NCBI GenBank assembly: GCA_050742535.1
Contig: JBOGIQ010000374.1
Location: forward strand, 1-5,647
DNA from: Gp6-AA40 sp050742535
GTDB lineage: Bacteria > Acidobacteriota > Vicinamibacteria > Vicinamibacterales > UBA2999
DNA length: 5,647 bases
Direction: 5' to 3'
In this document: piece after piece, positions 1 to 5,647 of the stretch
Layout of the letters: each line of letters begins with the position of its first letter
How positions within the stretch are numbered: the stretch's first letter is position 1
The notes under the pieces: generated by a model
What the model saw: only the letters and a program-made list of their open reading frames with translations
What the model was told of the DNA's origin: nothing
Database searches by the model: none
Position numbers and translations under genes: made by a program

Positions 1-744
1 CGCCGTTCGTTCCTCGCCATGCCGCGGCGCGCCGAGGCGATGTTTCTCGACAATTTCGCCGGCGTGCCGCTGCACCTGCAGCGCGAGCTGCTGGCCGGCG
101 GCGGCGCGGCGCGCGATCCGTACGCGCCGTCGCTCCAGTACTACGCCCGCGTCAACGGCGCGAACGGCGTGCTCGGGCGCCTGCTCTACACCGACGTGAA
201 GACCTATCTGGTCGAACTGCTGATGAAGCAGGACCAGATGAGCATGTCCGCGTCGATCGAGAGCCGCGTCCCGTTCCTCGATCACAAGCTCGTCGAATTC
301 GCGGCCCGCCTGCCGGAGCGCCTGAAGCTGCGCGCCCTGACGACGAAGCGCGTCCTCCGCGGGGCCATGCGCGGCGTGCTCCCCGAGAGGATTCTGGCGC
401 GGCCGAAAATGGGCTTTCCGGTCCCGTTCGCGCAGTGGATGCGCGGGAGCTGGCAGCACGTCGCGGAAGACGTGCTGCTCGATCGGCGAACCCGCGAACG
501 TGGCCTCTTCAACGCGCCGGCCGTCGCCGCGCTGCTCACCGCACACGGCCAGGGCCTTCGCAACGGCGGCGATGCCATCTGGGCGCTGCTCAACCTCGAG
601 CTCTGGTACCGCACGTTCATCGACGGCTCGGGAGTGCAGACGCTGCCGGCGCCGTACTCCGGTCCGACGACGGCGCCGGCGGCGTACCCGCATGCCGCCC
701 CGCCGGTCGACGCACGTCTCGCATCACAAAGGACACAGGGATGA
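1..744 (+). CDS. asnB: Asparagine synthetase (glutamine-hydrolysing) family protein, C-terminal part
   Basis: This is a 5'-truncated gene: the frame is open from base 1, so the first visible ATG (19) is internal. 247 residues remain of a protein that in this family is usually about 550-650 residues. They are the end of the ATP-dependent synthetase domain. The family block DQMSMSASIESRVPFLD (nt 232-282) and the RPKMGFPVP block (nt 400-426) are both intact. The glutaminase domain and the ATP-pyrophosphatase loop (SGGxDS) would lie left of the window. The family moves ammonia from glutamine to an adenylated carboxylate in the cytoplasm, making asparagine or, in polysaccharide clusters, probably amidating a sugar or precursor; the second role is inferred from the neighbour algD. 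After the last family-like residues (LWYRTFIDG, ending at nt 627) comes a 38-residue tail rich in Pro and Ala that reads as unstructured. The stop codon overlaps the algD start (ATGA), so the two genes are probably translationally coupled. The family call is firm; the true substrate is not known. Confidence 0.93.
   Translation, partial: RRSFLAMPRRAEAMFLDNFAGVPLHLQRELLAGGGAARDPYAPSLQYYARVNGANGVLGRLLYTDVKTYLVELLMKQDQMSMSASIESRVPFLDHKLVEFAARLPERLKLRALTTKRVLRGAMRGVLPERILARPKMGFPVPFAQWMRGSWQHVAEDVLLDRRTRERGLFNAPAVAALLTAHGQGLRNGGDAIWALLNLELWYRTFIDGSGVQTLPAPYSGPTTAPAAYPHAAPPVDARLASQRTQG
728..733 (+). promoter_or_regulatory. Shine-Dalgarno site of algD
   Basis: AAAGGA lies 7 nt upstream of the ATG at 741, inside the 3' end of the asparagine synthetase gene. 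It decides the algD start. The same frame is open back to 435, but the extra upstream residues are Arg-rich shadow translation of the synthetase gene, while the protein from 741 begins directly with the family's NAD-binding fold. Confidence 0.8.
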
Positions 745-2057
745 AGGTCTCAGTATTCGGTCTCGGGTATGTCGGCAGCGTCTCGGCCGCCGCGTTCGCA
801 GACGAGGGGCACGAGGTTGTCGGCGTGGATGTCGTCCCCGACAAGGTGGACGCGGTGAACAGCGGACGCAGTCCGATCGTCGAACCGGGTCTCGCCGATC
901 TGCTGGCCCGCGGAGTCGGTTCGGGCCGGCTGCGCGCGACGACGTCAACAGAGGATGCGGTGCGATCGACCGACCTCTCGCTCATCTGCGTCGGCACGCC
1001 GAGCCGCAAGAACGGCAGCCTCGACCTGACGTACCTGACGCGTGTCTGCACCGAGATCGGCGAGGTGCTGCACGACAAATCCGAGTATCACGTCGTCGTC
1101 GTCCGGAGCACCGTGCTGCCGGGCACGACGCACGGCACCGTCATTCCCACACTGGAGGCCGCATCCGGAAAGAAATACGGCGAGGGCTTCGGGGTATCGG
1201 TGAATCCGGAATTCCTGCGCGAGGGCACGGCGATACGCGACTTCGCGCATCCGCCGCTGACGCTGGTCGGGCACAACCACGCCGCGGACGCGATGCCGAC
1301 GAAAGCGCTCTATCAGAACATCGACGCGCCGCTCTTCAGCGCCAGCATCCGCGTCGCCGAGATGATCAAGTACACGAGCAACACCTGGCACGCGGTCAAG
1401 GTGGTGTTCGCGAACGAGATTGGCAACCTGTGCAAGCGCCTCAACGTGGACAGCCATGAAGTGATGGACATCTTCTGCCAGGACGACAAGCTGAACCTGT
1501 CGCCTTACTACCTGAAGCCAGGGTTCGCGTTCGGCGGTTCGTGTCTGCCAAAGGACGTGCGCGCGCTGCAGTACCGCGCCAAGGAAATGGATCTGGAGAT
1601 GCCGCTCATCGCGTCGGTGCTGTCGAGCAACCACCTCCAGATCCAGCACGCCATCGACCGCATCGTGGAGACCGGCCGGAAGAAGGTCGGACTGCTCGGC
1701 TTCAGCTTCAAGGCCGATACTGACGACCTGCGGGAATCGCCGATGGTGATCCTCGCGGAAGCGCTGCTCGGGAAGGGATTCGAGCTCTGCATCTACGATC
1801 GGAACGTGTCGATCGCCCGCCTCGTCGGCGCGAACAAGCAGTACATCAACGAGCAGATTCCGCACCTGTCGCGGCATCTCTGCGAGTCGATCGACCAGGT
1901 CATCGAACAGTCGGAGGTGATCGTCGTCGGGAACCCCTCGCCGGAGTTCTCCGATGCGGTGACACGCTGCCGGCCCGATCAGATCGTCGTGGACCTCGTG
2001 CGCCTCCCGCTCGACTTCAGCAAGGTGAACGCGCAGTACGACGGGATCTGCTGGTAA
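741..2057 (+). CDS. algD: GDP-mannose 6-dehydrogenase (AlgD-type)
   Basis: This 438-residue cytoplasmic enzyme is complete and about the size of Pseudomonas AlgD (436). It should oxidise GDP-mannose with two NAD+ to GDP-mannuronate, the committed step to alginate-like polymers. The N-terminal Rossmann domain has GLGYVG at residues 7-12 and Asp30 to bind the NAD ribose. Further on are ICVGTPS, VVRSTVLPGT and NPEFLRE (155-161, Glu161). The central helix domain carries Lys210 and Asn214 in EMIKYTSN. The active-site block PGFAFGGSCLPKD has the nucleophile Cys268 and follows Tyr256/Tyr257. Lys324 and Arg331 sit in FSFKADTDDLRESP. Numbering of the catalytic residues matches AlgD without a gap. The Leu after the catalytic Cys (SCLPKD, where UDP-glucose dehydrogenases usually have SCFPKD), the HKLNLS-like stretch (here DKLNLS) and the C-terminal GICW favour GDP-mannose over UDP-glucose as substrate. 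A UDP-sugar dehydrogenase is the less likely alternative. The start is ATG with a good ribosome site, overlapping asnB by 4 bp. Confidence 0.95.
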   Translation: MKVSVFGLGYVGSVSAAAFADEGHEVVGVDVVPDKVDAVNSGRSPIVEPGLADLLARGVGSGRLRATTSTEDAVRSTDLSLICVGTPSRKNGSLDLTYLTRVCTEIGEVLHDKSEYHVVVVRSTVLPGTTHGTVIPTLEAASGKKYGEGFGVSVNPEFLREGTAIRDFAHPPLTLVGHNHAADAMPTKALYQNIDAPLFSASIRVAEMIKYTSNTWHAVKVVFANEIGNLCKRLNVDSHEVMDIFCQDDKLNLSPYYLKPGFAFGGSCLPKDVRALQYRAKEMDLEMPLIASVLSSNHLQIQHAIDRIVETGRKKVGLLGFSFKADTDDLRESPMVILAEALLGKGFELCIYDRNVSIARLVGANKQYINEQIPHLSRHLCESIDQVIEQSEVIVVGNPSPEFSDAVTRCRPDQIVVDLVRLPLDFSKVNAQYDGICW

Positions 2058-2090
2058 GTTCCAAGGCTTGACGAGGCGGCCGCGCCTGGC
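2058..2090. other. Convergent intergenic junction
   Basis: Only 33 bp separate the stop of algD (plus strand) from the stop of the beta-helix gene (minus strand). It holds one short perfect inverted repeat at 2074-2087 (stem AGGCG/CGCCT, loop GCCG). A longer imperfect pairing is also possible (CCAAGGC at 2061-2067 with GCCTGG at 2084-2089). There is no U-run on either strand, so a standard intrinsic terminator is not shown. Any bidirectional termination here would have to be Rho-dependent or extend into the flanking coding sequence. Confidence 0.6.
2074..2087. terminator. Weak candidate hairpin between convergent genes
   Basis: A 5-bp all-but-one G/C stem with a 4-nt loop lies between two convergent stops. 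Position favours a shared terminator. The short stem and the missing U-tract argue against an intrinsic one, and in DNA this G+C-rich such a repeat can arise by chance. Confidence 0.2.
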
Positions 2091-4019
2091 TCAGCTCCGG
2101 GCGTCGTCGTGCATGCCCTTCTTTTTGGCGCGCTTCTTCTTTCTGCGCAGGAACCCGATCAGCAGCCCGATCAGGAAGGCGAGGATCAGGATGAAGAGGA
2201 TGATCCATAGCCACCATTCGAGATCGAAGTGCTTTGCCAGCGACGATGGCAGCGCCCGGCGAATCTCGCGCTCGAGATCCGCCTCGACGGCGCCGATCGA
2301 GCACGTTCCGTTGGCCAAGCGTTTCGATCCGTAGATGTCGATCGCCCGGACAACGTCCGCCATGCAGCTGGCCTGATTCCCATTGCCGCGCGCCGGGCTC
2401 CACAGGGAAGGCGTGAAGCCGCCGCCGAGTGACGGATTTGCCGATTGAATGGCGGCGCCGCAGGTCGTGCCGGGGTGCTGGATCGAGGCGGTGCTCGAGG
2501 AGATCTTGCCGGCGGCGCCGATGCAGGCACCGCCGGCATTGTCGGTCAGGATCGTGTTGATGAGAACCAGCGTGCCTGCGCCTTCGAGGGCGAGGCCGGC
2601 GCCGGGATGCTCGGCAATCGTCGTATTGATCAGCTCCACCGCCCCGGCTGCGCTCAGCCCGTAATTGCGGGGGCTCGTTCCGGTCACGGCGTTGCGCGCG
2701 AGGATCGCGTTGCCAAGACGTACGGTCGCGGGTCCGGCCTCGATGCCGCCCACGGCTGCAGCGACATTGTCGGCGATCAGCGGGCGGGAAAACGCAAGCA
2801 TTTCGCCTGCTTCACCGGTCAGCGCCTGAACCGCGGGAATCACGCCCGCGAAATCCGGCGGCAGATCGGTGATGGCGCGCCAGTTGACCAGAGCCCCGCC
2901 GGCCCCCCCCGCGGTGTTCTTCACGAACAGCGGGGCATCGCCATCGATTGCGCCCGCCCACGCAATGGCACCGCCATCGTATTGCGCCGAGTTGCCGCGG
3001 AACTGGGCTCCGAGCAATGTGAGACGCGGCGGCACGCCGAACGGCGTCAGGCTCCAGATATTGCTTTGAATCGGGCGGCCGACGTGCATGACGGCGCCGC
3101 CGATGCGCGCGGAATTTCCCTCGAACCTGGTCTGCGACACGGTCAGCCGGGATCCTGTGGCGTAGATCGCGCCGCCGAACCCGTACGACTTATTGCCGAT
3201 GAAGCTGCTGTGCGAGATCTCGCCGACCGTTTGCGTGATGGTGAGCGCCCCGCCGCAGCAGTCCCAGGTTCCGCCCGACTCGGCAAAGCCGCGGCCATTG
3301 TCCCGGAATGTGCTTCCGCGCACCATGAGCCGGGCATCGGAGACGAGCGACGTCATCCGGTTCTCGGCGAATTCGCTGTCGACAATCGAGATGCGGCGAG
3401 CCACAGCGGTCGGCGAGGCCGTTCTCCAGGCGCCGCCGGCGATGGGGTGATCGTGATTGCGCAGGAGCGTCGCACGGAGCAGCGTGATGTTCTGCGCGTG
3501 GATGACGCTCCCATAGGAATAGCCGCCCGCAACGCCATTGCCTTCGAACGTGCTGTCCTCGGCAAGGAGGCTGTCGACGATGTAGGGCCGGACCGTGTTC
3601 TCGGTGCGCACCTTGCGCAGTTCGATCGTGGCGCTCTCACCCGTCGCGATCGAAGTGTTCGAGCCATTGGCGTTGGTGTTGCTCACCGTGAGGTTGGCGA
3701 GCTTGAGCGTGGCGGTGAGCGCAAAGAAGTTCGCTGTTCCGGCGCCCCTCAGCGAGAGGCGCCCTTCCCCGTCGAGGCTCGTCTCCCGGGTGATGGCATG
3801 CGTGCGGGTGATCTCGATGGTCTGGGGACCGGCGCCGCACCGGACCACGATCTCGCCTCCGCCCGCCAGCGCCTGCATGAGATTCACGCCGCCGGTGGCA
3901 TCGTCGCGTCCACACACGGTGACCTCGGTTTGGGCGTGCGCCTCGAGCGTCCACGAAGCGACGAAAGCCAGCGTGAGCCAGAGGAGCCGCGTCTTACGGC
4001 GTAGCAAAGCAGTACTCAC
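2091..4019 (-). CDS. Secreted Pmp-like right-handed beta-helix protein with C-terminal membrane anchor
   Basis: This 642-residue protein is complete. Residues 1-29 form a Sec signal peptide (RRKTR, hydrophobic core, AHA before Gln30). The body is a parallel beta-helix: FxxN motifs start at 158, 217, 238, 273, 299, 340 and 365. From 256 they alternate with GGA(L/I/V) at 256, 282, 307, 349 and 374, the pattern of polymorphic outer-membrane protein repeats. Residues 541-579 (SPARGNGN to SIGAVE) resemble the end of choice-of-anchor-Q beta-helix proteins. A hydrophobic helix (about 602-624) is followed by RRKKKRAKKK and a short acidic-basic end, giving a type I membrane topology with the helix domain outside the cytoplasm and a basic tail inside. 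Such folds serve as adhesins or carbohydrate lyases or epimerases, and no catalytic residues can be named here. The YGxDPHD motif of mannuronan epimerases is absent. The start is uncertain: GTG at 4019 directly follows an in-frame TAG, and a TTG at 4007 with a better ribosome site is possible. It overlaps the upstream gene and is probably co-expressed with it. The fold is fairly sure, the function unknown. Confidence 0.85.
   Translation of the reverse strand: MSTALLRRKTRLLWLTLAFVASWTLEAHAQTEVTVCGRDDATGGVNLMQALAGGGEIVVRCGAGPQTIEITRTHAITRETSLDGEGRLSLRGAGTANFFALTATLKLANLTVSNTNANGSNTSIATGESATIELRKVRTENTVRPYIVDSLLAEDSTFEGNGVAGGYSYGSVIHAQNITLLRATLLRNHDHPIAGGAWRTASPTAVARRISIVDSEFAENRMTSLVSDARLMVRGSTFRDNGRGFAESGGTWDCCGGALTITQTVGEISHSSFIGNKSYGFGGAIYATGSRLTVSQTRFEGNSARIGGAVMHVGRPIQSNIWSLTPFGVPPRLTLLGAQFRGNSAQYDGGAIAWAGAIDGDAPLFVKNTAGGAGGALVNWRAITDLPPDFAGVIPAVQALTGEAGEMLAFSRPLIADNVAAAVGGIEAGPATVRLGNAILARNAVTGTSPRNYGLSAAGAVELINTTIAEHPGAGLALEGAGTLVLINTILTDNAGGACIGAAGKISSSTASIQHPGTTCGAAIQSANPSLGGGFTPSLWSPARGNGNQASCMADVVRAIDIYGSKRLANGTCSIGAVEADLEREIRRALPSSLAKHFDLEWWLWIILFILILAFLIGLLIGFLRRKKKRAKKKGMHDDARS
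2903..2910 (-). repeat. G8 homopolymer tract inside the beta-helix gene
   Basis: There are eight consecutive C on the plus strand, read as G8 in the gene, covering the codons around residues 370-373 next to the last GGAL repeat. It is a possible slippage site. In DNA of this composition, one run of eight in a window this size is not by itself surprising. Confidence 0.5.
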
Positions 4020-5647
4020 CTATCGGCGGCTCGCCAGGCGGCGTTGATGGACACAGCGTCACGCCCCGCTCGCCGCGGCGCACAGGTTTCTTCTCATCGT
4101 TGAGATCGATGAAGATGCGCCCGCCGCCGCGCGGGTGCTTGATGTTGAAGCGGGCGCCGCTCTCGTGGTTGAGGACCCCGCCGCAGGCGCGGCAGTCGGC
4201 ACCGAAGTCCTCATCCTCCGGCGTGAACTCCAGCGTGCGATTGCCCTGTGTGACCTGGACGAATTTGATTTCCTCATCCCCCTCGGAGCCAGCCCATGAG
4301 CTCATATGACTGGCGTTGGCCGCGATCACGGCTTTGGCGTAGGCGTCGAGGGATGGGAAGGCCGAGCGCGGAGCAACCTCGAGGAAGCCCCAGTTCCCAC
4401 CCTGGCAGCCGTCAACGTCCTCACCACAGGCCGCGCTGAAAACGGTGAGATAGAAGTCGTCGGAGGGGGCTCCGGTCGGATGACGGTATTCGGGACACGT
4501 TGCCGACTCGACGAACCTCAGCCCCGAACCGACTGCGTTTGGTGCCGTCCGCATGCAATTCTGCACCGCAGGCGGGATCTGCAGGCGCAAGCCGCAGGCA
4601 AAGTTCTCCGTCACGCATCGGTTATCGGAGAAGGAGATCAACCGCTTGCCGTCGTCCGGCGGCCACTCTTCATGAGCCCCATCGAAGCGCAGGAAGTCGG
4701 TGTACTTGTCGCGGGGAGGTCCATGACGGGCCATGAATGTCGTCGGCACGCCCGCGCCGTGATCATCGTCCGGTGCGCCGACGAAATACGTGGTCGCCTC
4801 GACGATCCAGGTGAACCCCTGCGCAGGACGCGTGGCATCGCCACCGGCGGTGATCAACCAGCCGGGCCCGCTGACATAGCGTTCATAGCCGCCGTGCGTG
4901 ATCGTCTGCTCATAGGGTGTCGACCTGTCGAACGCGACATCGAGGATCATCTCTGCCGGCCGGTAGCCGGAGGTGGCATGCCAGGCCATCGCGCCGATGC
5001 TCGGGTGGCTGGCCCGACCGTTTGGGCCGTGGTCGGTGATGCCGGTCCAGAACTGCATGGCGGCAATCATGTGATCGGCCCCGCCGCCGAGCTCCATGAG
5101 CGACCTCCCCGTCGCATAGGGATGGTTCTGCGAGACTTGCCGTCTGAACGGGATGATACGCAGCACTTCGAGGGTGCCGAGCGCCGCCTTGGACGAGTGG
5201 ACGTCGAGCAGCGCGTCCGCCGCCGTCACCAGGGCGCGGTCGTCCGCGTCGCATGCCATCGAGCCGACCGCCGGGTTGCTCATCACGATTGGGAAAAGGC
5301 TGATTTCGCACGAAAAATCACGAATGTTGAGCAGACCGGTCATGCTCCAGTGCCCGTACGGGCGTGAGTTGTATTCGACGAAATCATCTTCGACGATGTC
5401 CTCGAAGCGCTCGAGAAGCCATTCGCGGACGTCTTCGTTCTCCTCCTTGAGATCCTGGAAGCCTTCCTTGTTGCCGCTGTTGTTCAGCTCGACGAGCATC
5501 AGCTTGTTCTTCAGGTACTTGGAGGTGTTCATCATCAGGAGGTGGTTCTCGGTCTCCTCGATCCCTGGACTGATGAAGACGACGAACACCGTTGCGGCGG
5601 CGGCAACGAGGATTGCGGCGGCTGCGGCTGCCGCGACGGCGGCCGCG
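3994..5647 (-). CDS. Unrecognised membrane-anchored or exported Cys-rich protein, N-terminus missing
   Basis: I do not recognise a named family. The frame stays open to the window edge. The first start-like codon in view (GTG 5589) falls inside a hydrophobic stretch, so the true start is probably beyond 5647. Upstream of that GTG, 19 codons encode 14 Ala plus Val, Ile, Leu and Thr, and then FVVFIS follows. This makes one signal-anchor or signal-peptide core of 25 or more residues. Numbered from 5589, residues 11-72 are highly charged and helical in look (EENEDVREWLLERFEDIVEDD). EYNSRPY and LLNIRDF follow at 72-92, a pattern that vaguely recalls helical-toroid proteins acting on polysaccharides (low-confidence recollection). 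The rest is rich in Gly, Trp and aromatics, with GGYERYVSGPGWLITAGG near 233-250. Twelve Cys (94, 113, 325, 332, 345, 365, 388, 395, 466, 469, 513, 527) suggest disulfides and an extracytoplasmic site. Its 3' end overlaps the beta-helix gene by 14-26 bp, so the two are probably one operon. Confidence 0.8.
   Translation of the reverse strand, partial: AAAVAAAAAAAILVAAAATVFVVFISPGIEETENHLLMMNTSKYLKNKLMLVELNNSGNKEGFQDLKEENEDVREWLLERFEDIVEDDFVEYNSRPYGHWSMTGLLNIRDFSCEISLFPIVMSNPAVGSMACDADDRALVTAADALLDVHSSKAALGTLEVLRIIPFRRQVSQNHPYATGRSLMELGGGADHMIAAMQFWTGITDHGPNGRASHPSIGAMAWHATSGYRPAEMILDVAFDRSTPYEQTITHGGYERYVSGPGWLITAGGDATRPAQGFTWIVEATTYFVGAPDDDHGAGVPTTFMARHGPPRDKYTDFLRFDGAHEEWPPDDGKRLISFSDNRCVTENFACGLRLQIPPAVQNCMRTAPNAVGSGLRFVESATCPEYRHPTGAPSDDFYLTVFSAACGEDVDGCQGGNWGFLEVAPRSAFPSLDAYAKAVIAANASHMSSWAGSEGDEEIKFVQVTQGNRTLEFTPEDEDFGADCRACGGVLNHESGARFNIKHPRGGGRIFIDLNDEKKPVRRGERGVTLCPSTPPGEPPIGEYCFATP
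4016..4020 (-). promoter_or_regulatory. Alternative Shine-Dalgarno site for the beta-helix gene
   Basis: On the minus strand GGTGA, which contains the annotated GTG start itself, sits 8 nt upstream of an in-frame TTG (4005-4007). No ribosome site is visible upstream of the GTG. Starting at the TTG removes four residues, leaves the signal peptide intact (LRRKTRLLW) and shortens the overlap with the upstream gene to 14 bp. Confidence 0.35.
5590..5647 (-). repeat. Ala-codon low-complexity tract
   Basis: A run of GCC/GCA/GCG codons on the minus strand encodes 14 Ala in 19 residues. It forms the hydrophobic N-terminal segment of the Cys-rich protein gene. It is imperfect at the DNA level (mixed third bases, interrupted by Val, Ile and Leu codons), so it looks like selection for a membrane segment more than a pure triplet expansion. 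Confidence 0.45.

Noticed and set aside
435..740. N-terminal extension of algD
   Set aside because: The frame is open, but the residues are an Arg-rich out-of-frame reading of the asparagine synthetase end, and a good ribosome site supports ATG 741.
945..1877. Minus-strand open frame (310 codons) opposite algD
   Set aside because: The plus strand is unmistakably AlgD with all catalytic residues; the opposite frame is a shadow.
2091..2230. PEP-CTERM or LPXTG sorting signal
   Set aside because: There is a hydrophobic helix and basic tail but no PEP or LPXTG motif before it. The ALPSS at 589-593 is too far from a real sortase site, and the basic tail is long.
2445..4004. Long plus-strand open frame (519 codons) opposite the beta-helix gene
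   Set aside because: Its composition is Arg/Gly/Ala-rich with no recognisable motif, and it mirrors a gene with a clear signal peptide, repeats and anchor. Long antisense frames are expected at this GC content.
2091..4019. AlgG-like mannuronan C5-epimerase
   Set aside because: The beta-helix fold and the algD neighbour invite it, but the YGxDPHD catalytic motif is absent and the repeats are of the Pmp type.
3994..4019. The two minus-strand genes as one gene split by a frameshift
   Set aside because: The second protein starts with its own complete signal peptide and the first ends naturally in a short Pro-rich tail, so two proteins are more likely.
4306..5367. Plus-strand open frame (353 codons) opposite the Cys-rich protein gene
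   Set aside because: Low-complexity Arg/Gly/Val composition and no family motif. The minus-strand frame is longer, continues to the window edge and has a membrane segment in the right place.

Overview
The window is high-GC, gene-dense bacterial DNA with four protein-coding genes, two of them cut by the window edges. It has the look of an exopolysaccharide locus in a Gram-negative bacterium. The reasons are GC- or G/C-ending codons almost throughout, Sec-type export signals, and a GDP-mannose 6-dehydrogenase next to an asparagine-synthetase-type amidotransferase. Acidobacteriota or Pseudomonadota would fit, but nothing in the sequence fixes the phylum.

Plus strand, 1-2057: the C-terminal part of a glutamine-hydrolysing asparagine synthetase family protein (1-744) overlaps by 4 bp (ATGA) a complete algD-type GDP-mannose 6-dehydrogenase (741-2057). 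The two are evidently one transcription unit that begins left of the window. AlgD makes GDP-mannuronate, the activated uronic acid of alginate-like polymers. AsnB-like proteins in such clusters are usually thought to amidate a sugar or precursor, which is an inference here.

The convergent junction, 2058-2090, is 33 bp with one small G+C hairpin and no U-tract.

Minus strand, 5647-2091: two genes read leftward toward the junction. The first (3994-5647, N-terminus outside the window) encodes a protein I do not recognise, with an Ala-rich hydrophobic N-terminal segment and 12 cysteines. It overlaps by 14-26 bp the second gene (2091-4019). The second encodes a secreted right-handed beta-helix protein with Pmp-like GGAx/FxxN repeats, a choice-of-anchor-Q-like end, and a C-terminal membrane helix followed by a very basic tail. 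The overlap implies co-expression, and both products should act outside the cytoplasm. A role in handling or anchoring the polymer whose precursor AlgD supplies is a hypothesis only.

I see no RNA genes, insertion sequences, CRISPR arrays or internal promoters. Apart from the 33-bp junction every base is coding.
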